Shown here in pieces: positions 40,622-49,555 of a stretch of 64,000 bases of DNA. The first letter of the stretch is position 1, and each line of letters begins with the position of its first letter. The DNA is taken from contig CALJUX010000004.1 of assembly GCA_937978655.1 (NCBI GenBank), positions 1-64,000 of the forward strand, written 5' to 3'. Below the pieces are notes generated by a model that saw only the letters and a list, made by a program, of their open reading frames with translations, had not been told where the DNA came from and ran no database searches. Source of the stretch: an uncultured Chromatiaceae bacterium (lineage in GTDB: Bacteria; Pseudomonadota; Gammaproteobacteria; Enterobacterales; Alteromonadaceae). A program made the translations under genes and the position numbers.

Positions 40622-42859
40622 ATGAAAAGCAAACATTCTGTGTTAGCCATGCAGATCCATGCGGCATTAGTTGTCGCGGCTGTTGGTCTTTCTCCTGTTG
40701 CCATGGCACAGGAAAGTGACAAAGCCAAACAGGACGATCAGCAACTTGAGCGTATTACGGTCACCGCACAAAAACGGGTGCAGAGCACTCAGGAAGTGCC
40801 AATTTCAGTCGCCACTTTAGGCGGCGAAAAATTTGATGCCATTTTTGCCGGCGGTGACGACATTCAGGCGTTAGCCGTTAAAGTGCCGGGCTTGTATGCA
40901 GAATCATCCAACGGCCGTGCCGCACCACGTTTTTATATCCGTGGCCTTGGCAACACCGACTTCGACCTGGCCGCGTCTCAGCCGGTGTCGATCATCATGG
41001 ACGACGTGGTGATGGAAAACGTCATCCTCAAGAGCTTCCCGTTATTTGATATGGAAGCGGTGGAAGTGATCCGCGGCCCGCAAGGCACTCTGTTCGGTCG
41101 CAACACCACCGCCGGTATCATCAAATTTAATACCGCCAAACCGCGGCAGGATTTTGATGCCTACACCAAATTATCGGTCGGCAACCTCGGCACGCTTAAC
41201 TTTGAAGGCGCCGCCGGCGGTGGCCTCAGCGACAACCTGTCAGCCCGGGTGTCGGTGCTGTCACAAAACCGTGACGACTACATCGATAACAGCTTCAAAA
41301 AAGAACAAGACGTGATGGGCGGCTTCGACGAGAAAGCCGGCCGCGTGCAGTTCCTGTATGAAAGTGGCGACATCGCCGCACTGTTAAACGTGCATGGCCG
41401 CAAACTGGACGGTACTTCCTCAGTATTCCGTGCCAACGTCTTTGATAAAGGCAGCAGCGGCCTGAACAACAATTACGACCGTGACAGCGTGGCCTATAAC
41501 CAGGGCGACAACAACTTCCAGCAATATGACAACTTCGGTGCGTCCTTCAAACTGGACGTCGACCTGAGTGCTGGCATGACTTTCACGTCGATCACCGCAC
41601 AGGAAAATGCCGACGGTAAAGGCAAAGGCGATATTGACGGCGGCACTGAAGCGGGTCCGGGTTTTATCCCGTTCCAGGCAGTCACTGAAGACCAGTTGGA
41701 AGATTTAGAGCAATTTACCCAGGAATTCCGTCTGGCCAGCGACACTTCAGGTGACGTGGACTGGCAGGTCGGTGCCTATTACTTTGATTCGTCGTTTGGT
41801 GTGACCAGCGTCGACGGCTTTTATGGTGCCACCACTGTGTACCATGAAAACACCAGCTGGGCGCTGTTTGGCCAAAGCACTTATAACCTGAGTGACCGCT
41901 GGGACGTCACGGCCGGTGTGCGTTACACCTATGATGAAAAAGGCTTCACTGTTGGCAAACAAAATGTCGATGGTTTTGCTTTAGTCATTGGCGCTGCACA
42001 AATTCAGAACTATGCGCCGGTTGATGTCGACGACGATGAAATCAGCTGGGAACTGGCGACCAACTACCGCGTGACTGACAACTATTCAGTATTCGGTCGT
42101 CTGGCACACGGTTTCCGCGCCCAGTCGATTCAGGGCCGCGACCTGGCGTTTGAAGGCAATCCTTCAGTCGCTGACTCAGAAACTATTGATTCGGTTGAGT
42201 TTGGTGCCAAAGCTGACCTGTTAGGCAATACCCTGCGCTTAAACGGTGCGGTGTTCTACTACAACATCAACGACATCCAGTTGTCAGCCATCGGTGGAGC
42301 CTCACAAGGCAACGCTCTGTTAAATGCCGACAAAGGCACCGGTTACGGCTTCGAAGTGGACGCCGACTGGCGCGTCACATCCAGCCTGACGCTGGGCGGC
42401 GGTTTCAGCTACAACGACACTGAGCTGAAAGATGCCAACCTGCTGGTGGCCACTTGTGGTTCAGGCGCCTGTACGCCGACCGACCGCTTAAACGCGCAAG
42501 GCCGGGCTTATGTCGACGGCAACCCGTTCCCGCAAGCACCAAAAACCATTCTGACGCTGAATGGCCGTTATGATTTCCCGGTGCAAGGCGGTGAGGTGTA
42601 TCTCTATGGCGATATCGCCTTCCAGGGCAAAACCAATCTGTTCCTGTACGAAGCCAAAGAGTTTGCTGTCGATGACAACCAGGAAGCCGGTCTGCGTATC
42701 GGTTACCTGAACTATGACGGCAACTATGAAGTGGCGTTGTTTGGCCGCAATATCACCGATGAAGACAACGTCAAAGGTGCGATTGATTTCAACAACAACA
42801 CTGGTTTTGTCAACGAACCACGGATCATCGGCGTCGAGTTTAAGAAGAACTTCTTCTGA
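40622..42859 (+). CDS. TonB-dependent outer-membrane receptor
   Basis: A 745-residue receptor. A Sec signal (ends VAMA) is followed by the plug domain with ERITVTAQKR near the N-terminus, VPGLYAESSNGRAAPRFYIR and EVIRGPQGTLFGRNTTAG. Beta-barrel strands then continue to a C-terminal Phe (EFKKNFF). The long spacing and NTTAGIIKF plug signature are like the carbohydrate/siderophore receptors of marine Proteobacteria (CirA/FyuA-like). There are no adjacent transport or degradation genes that would reveal the ligand. ATG 40622 is preferred to the TTG immediately before it. A terminator follows 22 bases after the stop. Confidence 0.95.
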   Translation: MKSKHSVLAMQIHAALVVAAVGLSPVAMAQESDKAKQDDQQLERITVTAQKRVQSTQEVPISVATLGGEKFDAIFAGGDDIQALAVKVPGLYAESSNGRAAPRFYIRGLGNTDFDLAASQPVSIIMDDVVMENVILKSFPLFDMEAVEVIRGPQGTLFGRNTTAGIIKFNTAKPRQDFDAYTKLSVGNLGTLNFEGAAGGGLSDNLSARVSVLSQNRDDYIDNSFKKEQDVMGGFDEKAGRVQFLYESGDIAALLNVHGRKLDGTSSVFRANVFDKGSSGLNNNYDRDSVAYNQGDNNFQQYDNFGASFKLDVDLSAGMTFTSITAQENADGKGKGDIDGGTEAGPGFIPFQAVTEDQLEDLEQFTQEFRLASDTSGDVDWQVGAYYFDSSFGVTSVDGFYGATTVYHENTSWALFGQSTYNLSDRWDVTAGVRYTYDEKGFTVGKQNVDGFALVIGAAQIQNYAPVDVDDDEISWELATNYRVTDNYSVFGRLAHGFRAQSIQGRDLAFEGNPSVADSETIDSVEFGAKADLLGNTLRLNGAVFYYNINDIQLSAIGGASQGNALLNADKGTGYGFEVDADWRVTSSLTLGGGFSYNDTELKDANLLVATCGSGACTPTDRLNAQGRAYVDGNPFPQAPKTILTLNGRYDFPVQGGEVYLYGDIAFQGKTNLFLYEAKEFAVDDNQEAGLRIGYLNYDGNYEVALFGRNITDEDNVKGAIDFNNNTGFVNEPRIIGVEFKKNFF

Positions 42860-42880
42860 TCATAAGCCGATATGAATGTG

Positions 42881-42911
42881 AAAAAGGAGCTGCTTGCAGC
42901 TCCTTTTTTTG
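42881..42911 (+). terminator. bidirectional rho-independent terminator
   Basis: AAAGGAGCTGC / GCAGCTCCTTT with a TT loop-centre, flanked by A and T runs, lies between the TonB receptor and the convergent membrane protein gene. Confidence 0.9.
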
Positions 42912-42914
42912 TTT

Positions 42915-43541
42915 TTATTTCAGCTGGATACTGTTTTTTTCGCGACCAACATAAACAGTGAAAACGCCATTTTCACTCTGCGTAGCGAATTGATAGGCAT
43001 GGTCGGAGAAGCCCGACACTTCCAGGGCGCTGCCGATAGAAACACCAAGACGCAATGCATCCTGATCTTCGTTGTAAATCTGCACGCGGCACAACGAATG
43101 CCGGCACTCAATGTCTTTGACCTTTAAGTTTTGCAATAACTCCGACTGCTGAAACATCACGCCGAGCTGACGGCTGAATTCCGGTGCCCAGCTAAAATCG
43201 ATCTGCTGATCGCCAAAATCAGTTGCCGCATCTGTGGAGACTTGTGCCGTTGCTACAGGCTCAGCCGCCTCTTCCTCCGGTTGTTCAGTTTCGGTCAGCG
43301 TCTTTGCTGCCGGCAGATTTGGCTGCACAGCCTTAGCTCTGTTATCGCCGCTGGTGGCCGGGAGATCCTGGGCCACAGCAGTCTGCGTGATTTCAGTCAC
43401 CTGCACCGGCTGAGGTTCAGCCTGAGTCGTCTGCGGCAGTGTGGTGACCGCCTGCAGCCTTTCCAGTTGTTGTTGCAAACTGAGGGTGTAGAAAATCAAC
43501 CCGGCGATAATCAAGCTTTGTACAACCAATACTACACGCAT
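42915..43541 (-). CDS. single-pass membrane protein of unknown function
   Basis: A 208-residue protein with an N-terminal membrane helix (about 2-22, VVLVVQSLIIAGLIFYTLSL), a short coiled stretch, then an 80-residue Gln/Thr/Pro/Glu-rich linker. The compact C-terminal domain of about 85 residues contains VKDIECRHSLCRVQIY; the C-x(4)-C pair on neighbouring strands is common in envelope proteins of this group. The domain should be periplasmic. AGGG six bases before ATG 43541 decides the start over ATG 43556. No family name is offered. Confidence 0.75.
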   Translation of the reverse strand: MRVVLVVQSLIIAGLIFYTLSLQQQLERLQAVTTLPQTTQAEPQPVQVTEITQTAVAQDLPATSGDNRAKAVQPNLPAAKTLTETEQPEEEAAEPVATAQVSTDAATDFGDQQIDFSWAPEFSRQLGVMFQQSELLQNLKVKDIECRHSLCRVQIYNEDQDALRLGVSIGSALEVSGFSDHAYQFATQSENGVFTVYVGREKNSIQLK

Positions 43542-43796
43542 CAATATCCCTATCATTCATATAGCTCATTCGGCCACAGCACCGTAAGACGCCGATCTTG
43601 GCAGCAACCACAAATATTTGTAAGGCAAACAGTTAAAAATATATAACAAATTAGAAAACAAAATTAATCAGCAATGGCTGCTGAACCTGCAACAAGCAGC
43701 ACCACCCCAAATCACACCCGCTGGTCACCGCTGGCGGCACAGTGCCAGTGCCGCGCTTTAGGCTCCGTCATTCCACACTTTCGCGGGACTGACGCT

Positions 43797-44621
43797 ATGC
43801 GCTGTGATCACTGGCGGTTTATCTGGCTGATTTCGTTATTTTTACTGGCATGTGGCGGCCAGCAAACCAGCACGGCACCTGCGGTGAGCGCGCCGCCGCT
43901 AGCCAATAACCCGCCAACACCAGACCCGCTGCCGGGCGAAAATCTGCAAGTTCCGGACAACCGGACGCAGGACCCGCTGCAAGTTCTGCTGTTTGGCAAC
44001 AGCCACAGCGGCAGCCACAATCTGCCCGGCACTTTGCAATTGCTGTTACAACAGGGCACCGGCAAGACGGTTGGCGCCGTGCGCGCCGGCGGGGCGGCTT
44101 ATCTGGATGAGCGGCTGGACGATCAGGTCAGCCGGCCTTTGCTGGAGTCTGGCCGCTGGACTCATCTCATTCTGCAGGCGCAGAAATATTCAACCAGCGG
44201 GCTCTATCACTATTCAACGGCTGGCGCGAAAAGCTGGATCGCCCTGGCCAAAGCGCGCGGGATCACTCCAGTACTGTTTCCGGAGCATCCACGCGCCGGC
44301 AACAATGAAGAAGGCATGCGAATTTATCAGCTGCATCAGCAAATTGCTGCCGAACAGGCCGCTTGCGTCGCGCCGGTGGGCCCGGTTTGGGATCAGGTGC
44401 TGCAACAATGGCCAGATCTGCAGCTGCACAGCGCTGATGGCAATCATGCGGCCCCGGCGGGCGCTTTACTGACCGCGTACATCCTGTATCAGGTGATCAG
44501 TGGCAAACCGGCAGAGCAGCTGGCCGATCTGCCGGCACTGGCGGTTCCGCCAGCGGTGCAGCGCATTTTACGACAGGCGGCAAGCGCAGGCTTACGCCAG
44601 TATCCGGCATGCCCATTTTAG
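43797..44621 (+). CDS. SGNH-like lipoprotein hydrolase
   Basis: A 274-residue lipoprotein with lipobox LLAC (Cys19) and a Pro-rich tether. The catalytic domain resembles SGNH hydrolases: LLFGNSHSGS holds the block I Ser near residue 72, RAGGAAY may be block II, and the D-x-x-H of block V appears as SADGNHAAPAGA near 222. Block III is a poor match, so the enzymatic call is tentative. Such proteins deacylate glycans or lipids. ATG 43797 gives the lipobox, though the frame is open further upstream. The 255-base upstream region is AT-rich without a clear promoter. Confidence 0.75.
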   Translation: MRCDHWRFIWLISLFLLACGGQQTSTAPAVSAPPLANNPPTPDPLPGENLQVPDNRTQDPLQVLLFGNSHSGSHNLPGTLQLLLQQGTGKTVGAVRAGGAAYLDERLDDQVSRPLLESGRWTHLILQAQKYSTSGLYHYSTAGAKSWIALAKARGITPVLFPEHPRAGNNEEGMRIYQLHQQIAAEQAACVAPVGPVWDQVLQQWPDLQLHSADGNHAAPAGALLTAYILYQVISGKPAEQLADLPALAVPPAVQRILRQAASAGLRQYPACPF

Positions 44622-44740
44622 TGGTTTGGCCAAAAAATTCGCAGCAATTGCATTTTGCGGCAATTTTTTGCTCAAGTTGCGGCAAGTTCCTGCCGATAAC
44701 GCAGCTATAGTCTGTCTAAGCCACGCAGGGAACTACCACC

Positions 44741-45367
44741 ATGAGTATCCAACCGACCGTCAATAGCGCCGCCAGCCGTTATCAGGCCAACAGTCCGACC
44801 GAATCCAGCAATACAACTATCAACAACCAAACCACTAAACCCAGCGCCAGCGAATTATCCGCTGAAAACCGGCGTCAGCTGAATCAAACCATTCTGGACA
44901 ATCAGCTGTCGCTCAGTCTGCAATCCGACAATAAAGCGATGAATCTGCTGTATCGCGCCATCAGCGACGCGGTAGAAAAACGCCTGGCCGGCCAGGCACC
45001 GCAAAAAGCAGACGACGGCACCGAGGCCACCGCAGAAACCGGCCTGAATAAAACTTACAGCAACGAAGACACGTCCCCGCAGGCAACTGCCGATCGCATC
45101 GTCGGTTTCGCCACTAACTTTTATCAGGCATTTCGCGAGCAAAACCCGGAACTGAATGACGAAGACGGCCTCGAGCAATTTATGCAGGAAATTGGCAAAG
45201 GCATTGATCAGGGCTTTGCCGACGCCCGTGACATTCTGACCGGGCTGAAAAAACTGGAAGGTAAAGTGGCGTCCGATATCGACGAGACTTATGGCTTGAT
45301 CCAAAAAGGTTTGCAGGACTTCAGAGAACGCATGCAGCAACCGAAAGATCAGGCTGCTGCTGAATAA
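44741..45367 (+). CDS. DUF5610 domain protein
   Basis: A 208-residue soluble protein with a Ser/Thr/Asn-rich N-terminus of about 45 residues and a helical DUF5610 region: TSPQATADRIVGFATNFYQAF, EQFMQEIGKGIDQGFADARDIL, DIDETYGLIQKGLQDF. The function of DUF5610 is unknown; members are found in many Alteromonadales and Vibrio genomes. There is no signal peptide. AGGGA lies ahead of ATG 44741. The gene is convergent with the DCC protein gene 14 bases away. Confidence 0.85.
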   Translation: MSIQPTVNSAASRYQANSPTESSNTTINNQTTKPSASELSAENRRQLNQTILDNQLSLSLQSDNKAMNLLYRAISDAVEKRLAGQAPQKADDGTEATAETGLNKTYSNEDTSPQATADRIVGFATNFYQAFREQNPELNDEDGLEQFMQEIGKGIDQGFADARDILTGLKKLEGKVASDIDETYGLIQKGLQDFRERMQQPKDQAAAE

Positions 45368-45381
45368 CTGACCACAAGGCT

Positions 45382-45777
45382 TTAGTCGCGGCGGCAGGTG
45401 CCGCTGTCGCAGCGCGCCTGCCCGATCAGCCAATACGACACCCGATAGCGGTTGGCGGCAAACCACAAATAAACTTTATCAGCAAACCAACGAATGACAG
45501 GCCAGCGTAAAAACGCCGTTCGGTGGCCTTTGCCGACGGCCGACCAGGCGGCGTGGGTTGAATCCAGCCCGCGTAAAATGCGGCCATCGGCGGTCAGCGC
45601 CAACAAAATCCGTCCGGCTTCAGCCGCATCGATGTGCGGGTACAGCGCCGGCATATCGGCCTGCTGAATATCCACCAGCGTCAGCGCTTTTGCTGCAGGG
45701 TCCAGCCGGCGCAACTGCGTCATTTCGCGTACGCACAGTGGACAAAAGCCATCATAAAAAATGGTCAGCGTCGCCAT
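45382..45777 (-). CDS. DCC family thiol-disulfide oxidoreductase-like protein
   Basis: A 131-residue protein of the DUF393/DCC family, named for the motif D-x-x-C-P-x-C, seen here as YDGFCPLCVREM near the N-terminus. The thioredoxin-like strand-helix pattern continues with LVDIQQ and GLDSTHAAW, then a hydrophobic C-terminal region. The family is assumed to have redox function but lacks a defined substrate. GGGGAA seven bases before ATG 45777 decides the start. The C-terminus contains two more cysteines (CDSGTC). Confidence 0.9.
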   Translation of the reverse strand: MATLTIFYDGFCPLCVREMTQLRRLDPAAKALTLVDIQQADMPALYPHIDAAEAGRILLALTADGRILRGLDSTHAAWSAVGKGHRTAFLRWPVIRWFADKVYLWFAANRYRVSYWLIGQARCDSGTCRRD

Positions 45778-45861
45778 GTGAAGTTCCCCGTGTGTTATCG
45801 CCCTGATAGTGCTGATAAAGTTACGCTTGAAGCTCAAGCCCGATCACCGCACTAAAAAACA

Positions 45862-45896
45862 AAAAGCCCGCTCCGGCTAAGCGGAAACGGGCTTTT
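45862..45896 (-). terminator. rho-independent terminator of ppc
   Basis: On the minus strand AAAAGCCCG / CGGGCTTTT frames an inner TCCG/CGGA stem and is followed by a T-rich tract, 15 bases past the ppc stop. Confidence 0.85.
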
Positions 45897-45910
45897 ACCT
45901 CTAACCCGGT

Positions 45911-48541
45911 TTAACCCGAGTTGCGCATGCCGGCGGCAATACCGGCAATGGTCACCATCAAGGCGCGTTTAATATTGTCGTTGACGGTTTCCGGCGCATG
46001 GCGGACCCGTTTTAACAATTCCACCTGCAGAATATGCAACGGGTCGACATAGGTATTTCTGAGCATAATGGACTCACGGATCCAGGCTTCATTGGCCATT
46101 AAATCCGGTCGGTCGATCAGCTGCAGCAACAAGGCTGTATCGGCCGACAGCTGATTGCGTAACTGCTCACCGAGGCCGAGCAAATGTGCCGGTACCAGTT
46201 TTTCATCGTAATAAGCGGCGATTTGCGCATCGGCTTTCAGGTACACCATTTCCAGCATCGACAAGCGGGTGGCGAAAAACGGCCACTGCGCGCGCATTTC
46301 GTGTAGCAGTGCGGTTTTGCCCTGTGCTACGGCTTCGGCCAGCGCGGAACCGGCGCCGAGCCAGGCTGGTAACATCAGCCGGTTTTGCGACCAGGCAAAA
46401 ATCCACGGAATAGCCCGCAGACTTTCCACGCCGCCATTTGGATTACGTTTCGGTGGCCGGCTGCCGAGTGGCAACTGGCCCAGTTCCAGCTCCGGCGTGG
46501 CCGCGCGGAAATACGGCACAAACTCCGGATGATGCCTTACCACAGCGCGATAGGCTTCACAGGAGGTGGTCGCCAGCTGCGCCATCAACGCACGCCATTC
46601 GGCTTTTGGCACCGGCGGTGGTAATAACACCCCTTCCAGCACTGCCGAGGCGTACAGCGCCAAAGAACGTTGTGCCAGTTTGGACAAACCAAACTTAAAG
46701 CGGATCATCTCGCCTTGTTCGGTCACGCGCATGCCGCCGGCCAGACTGCCCGGTGGCTGCGACAAAATCGCCGCATGCGCCGGACCACCACCACGACCGA
46801 TAGTGCCACCACGGCCGTGGAACAACGTCAGCTGCACTTTGGCCTGGGCACAAATCGCCACTAAGGCTTCCTGCGCGCTGTATTGCGCCCAGGCGGCGGC
46901 GATAGCACCGGCGTCTTTGGCGGAATCGGAATAACCGATCATCACTTCCTGTTTGCCCTGGATATAACCGCGGTACCAGTCAATCGCCAGCAACTTGCTG
47001 ATACATTCCGGTGCATTGGTTAAATCGGCGAGAGTTTCAAATAACGGCGCGACGCGCATTGGGAAGCTGATGCCGGCTTCTTTTAGCAACAGCTGCACCG
47101 CCAGCACATCGGAAGGCTTGCCGGCCATCGAAATGACATAAGTCGATAAGGCTTCGGCACCGTGGCGCGCGATGATGTCGCAGGTATCCAGCACCTCACG
47201 CACTTCAGCGCTTGGTTGCCAGTTGCGCGGGAATAACGGTCGTTTGCTGGCCAGTTCATTCAGTAAAAATGCCTGGCGCGCCGGTTCTTCCCAATGCGCG
47301 TAGTCGCCAATACCCAGATACTGGGTGAATTCGCTGAATACCTGGGTGTGACGACCAGATTCCTGCCGCACATCGAGCTTTAACAGCGTGAGACCAAAAG
47401 CATAAGCGCGGCGAATGGTATCGAGCAGCAAGCCGTTGGCGATCACATCCATTTTGCAGTCGCGCAGCGAGTGGTAACACAGCAGCAGCGGCTCTAATAG
47501 TTGCTGATTGTGCCAGAGCAAATCATCTGGCCGTTGCAGCCGGTCATGTTTCAGCGCTTCAGTCAGCCAGTCGCGGGTGTGCAGCAGTTTGCCACGCAAA
47601 GTCTTTAACAAGTCGCGGTACGGTTCGGTCGACCCCGGCACCGCCGCCTGTAAGGCCGCATTGGCCAGATTCATCGACAGCTCGTTGCCAAGAACATCCA
47701 AATCCTGGGCAAATAAATCTGCCGCTTTCCAGCGGCTGAGTAACAACACCTGACGGGTGACTTTAGCCGTGACAAATGGGTTGCCATCACGGTCGCCGCC
47801 CATCCAGCTGGAGAAACGGATAGGCGCGGCATCCAGCGCCAGACCATGACCCAGCACCGGGCTTAAGGCTTCGTCCAGTTCGCGGATAAATTCCGGAATA
47901 GCCTGCCACAACGAAGTTTCGATGACGGCAAAACCAGACTTGGCTTCATCCACCGGCGTTGGACGCTGTTCGCGAATTTCATTGGTATGCCAGGCCTGGG
48001 TGATCAAATCGTTTAAGCGCGCATCGAGCCGCGCCAGCTGATGGGCGGATAATTCCTGCTCCCGCTGCGCCAGGCAATCGGCAATTTGTGTCAGTTTATA
48101 AATCAGCGTACGGCGGGTGACTTCGGTAGGGTGCGCCGTCAGCACCAGCTCAATGGATAAATCAGCCACCGCCTGGCGGGTTTTTTCGACATCCACTTGC
48201 TGGGTTTTTAATAAGGTCAGCAATTCCTGCAGCGGCTGTGGTTTTTCAATAGACGCAGCGCCGGCTTTGCTGATGGTGTGATGTTGCTCGGCCAGGTTAG
48301 CCAGATTGAGGAACTGGGCAAAAGCACGGGCGACCGGCAGGATCTCGTCATCGGTCAGGCCAGCCAGAATTTGTTTTAACTGCTGGTCTTGTTGTTCGGT
48401 GCCGGAGCGCGCCTGTTTGGCCAGCGAACGGATCTGCTCAATCCGCTCTAACACCGCAGGCCCCAGTTGGTTACGGACCGTATCCCCTAATTGTGTGCCA
48501 AGCAAACCGACGTTTGCTCTTAAGGCAGCATATTGCGACAT
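45911..48541 (-). CDS. ppc: phosphoenolpyruvate carboxylase
   Basis: An 876-residue tetrameric enzyme that adds bicarbonate to phosphoenolpyruvate to give oxaloacetate and refill the citric-acid cycle. The catalytic His137 is in LTAHPTEVTRRT, and the Gly-rich loop is FHGRGGTIGRGGGPAH. The C-terminus RNSG corresponds to the QNTG allosteric/active-site end of E. coli Ppc (883 residues). GGGAAG sits just before ATG 48541. The gene is monocistronic. The 240-base region upstream is AT-rich without a promoter I can name with confidence. Confidence 0.98.
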   Translation of the reverse strand: MSQYAALRANVGLLGTQLGDTVRNQLGPAVLERIEQIRSLAKQARSGTEQQDQQLKQILAGLTDDEILPVARAFAQFLNLANLAEQHHTISKAGAASIEKPQPLQELLTLLKTQQVDVEKTRQAVADLSIELVLTAHPTEVTRRTLIYKLTQIADCLAQREQELSAHQLARLDARLNDLITQAWHTNEIREQRPTPVDEAKSGFAVIETSLWQAIPEFIRELDEALSPVLGHGLALDAAPIRFSSWMGGDRDGNPFVTAKVTRQVLLLSRWKAADLFAQDLDVLGNELSMNLANAALQAAVPGSTEPYRDLLKTLRGKLLHTRDWLTEALKHDRLQRPDDLLWHNQQLLEPLLLCYHSLRDCKMDVIANGLLLDTIRRAYAFGLTLLKLDVRQESGRHTQVFSEFTQYLGIGDYAHWEEPARQAFLLNELASKRPLFPRNWQPSAEVREVLDTCDIIARHGAEALSTYVISMAGKPSDVLAVQLLLKEAGISFPMRVAPLFETLADLTNAPECISKLLAIDWYRGYIQGKQEVMIGYSDSAKDAGAIAAAWAQYSAQEALVAICAQAKVQLTLFHGRGGTIGRGGGPAHAAILSQPPGSLAGGMRVTEQGEMIRFKFGLSKLAQRSLALYASAVLEGVLLPPPVPKAEWRALMAQLATTSCEAYRAVVRHHPEFVPYFRAATPELELGQLPLGSRPPKRNPNGGVESLRAIPWIFAWSQNRLMLPAWLGAGSALAEAVAQGKTALLHEMRAQWPFFATRLSMLEMVYLKADAQIAAYYDEKLVPAHLLGLGEQLRNQLSADTALLLQLIDRPDLMANEAWIRESIMLRNTYVDPLHILQVELLKRVRHAPETVNDNIKRALMVTIAGIAAGMRNSG

Positions 48542-48781
48542 CTTCCCACTCTCCTCGTTGCATTGCCTGCCTTGTTGCCCGCAGTCGCCTTGTAGCGCGC
48601 TTTGGCGTTTTTTTCTGCAGTTTCACCTCACCCTAACCCGATTTTTGTTGGTACTCAACACTGACAGATTACAAAATCAGCAACAAAATGGACTTTTAGG
48701 TGTTTAGATGGCTTTATGGAAAGATGTTTACATTAAAACAACACATAGGGTAACACCGCGACCTGGTCAGCGCTGGCTGGT

Positions 48782-49555
48782 TTATTGTTGCCAGCAGTTC
48801 AGTTCCGCCTCGCTTTGCAGCTGCTCCAGCTGGGGTCTGGCGAAGAAATAGCCCTGAAACCAGTCGATGCCCTGCGCCGCCAGATAAGCCAGCTCAGCTG
48901 CCGTCTCAACCCCTTCGGCCAGCACTTTGCAGCCAAGCAGCGCACATTGCGCGAGGATCTGCTGCAATCTTTGTTGTTTTTCAGTGGATTGATCAATATC
49001 GCGGATCAGCGCCATATCCAGTTTCAGTACCCGGGGTTTCAGCGAATGTAACCAGTCTTCATGGGCAAAACCGGCACCAAAATCATCGATGGCGGTGATA
49101 AAACCACGTTCGGCATAACTCCGGAAAATGTTCAGCAGATGGCTGTGACTGAGGATTTGTTCGCCTTCGGTCACTTCAAACATGATGTTGCGGATATCAA
49201 AACCATATAAATCAGCGGCTTCAATAGTCGCACGGATACAAGTCTCAGGCTTGTACACTGCGTTTGGCATAAAATTGATACTAAGCAGCTTGTTAAGACC
49301 GAGCCTGGTCGCGGTTTCAATGGCTTTGACCCGGCAGGCCTGATCAAAATAATATTTATTCTGCTCCGTCACTTTTGCTAGTACAGTGGCGGCCCCTTCA
49401 CCTTGTGCACCGCGCACTAAGGCTTCATAACCAACAATCGACTGACTGGACCATTCAATAATCGGCTGAAACGCCATCCGAAGTTCAAACCCCAGATCGG
49501 CGCCACTTAAACAGTCGCGACAGCTTTGTTGTTTTATTTGCGGGGGAAACTGCAT
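48782..49555 (-). CDS. EAL-domain cyclic di-GMP phosphodiesterase
   Basis: A 257-residue stand-alone EAL domain. The catalytic set is complete: YEALVRG (the EAL Glu), SINFMPN, FEVTEGE, AIDDFGAGFA, VLKLDM (Lys), LAEGVET (Glu) and FQGYFFARP. It should therefore linearise c-di-GMP. There is no sensor domain, though the N-terminal 25 residues hold two cysteines (CRDC). The start is ATG 49555; the in-frame TTG at 49573 is possible. Either way the start lies within the last codons of the antiporter gene (71-base overlap), implying coupled expression. It balances the GGDEF protein at 1136 at least formally. Confidence 0.92.
   Translation of the reverse strand: MQFPPQIKQQSCRDCLSGADLGFELRMAFQPIIEWSSQSIVGYEALVRGAQGEGAATVLAKVTEQNKYYFDQACRVKAIETATRLGLNKLLSINFMPNAVYKPETCIRATIEAADLYGFDIRNIMFEVTEGEQILSHSHLLNIFRSYAERGFITAIDDFGAGFAHEDWLHSLKPRVLKLDMALIRDIDQSTEKQQRLQQILAQCALLGCKVLAEGVETAAELAYLAAQGIDWFQGYFFARPQLEQLQSEAELNCWQQ

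Noticed and set aside
44855..45466. 203-codon open frame antisense to the DUF5610 gene
   Set aside because: It is the reverse of a well-supported gene with family motifs and a good ribosome site; the antisense product has no recognisable domain.
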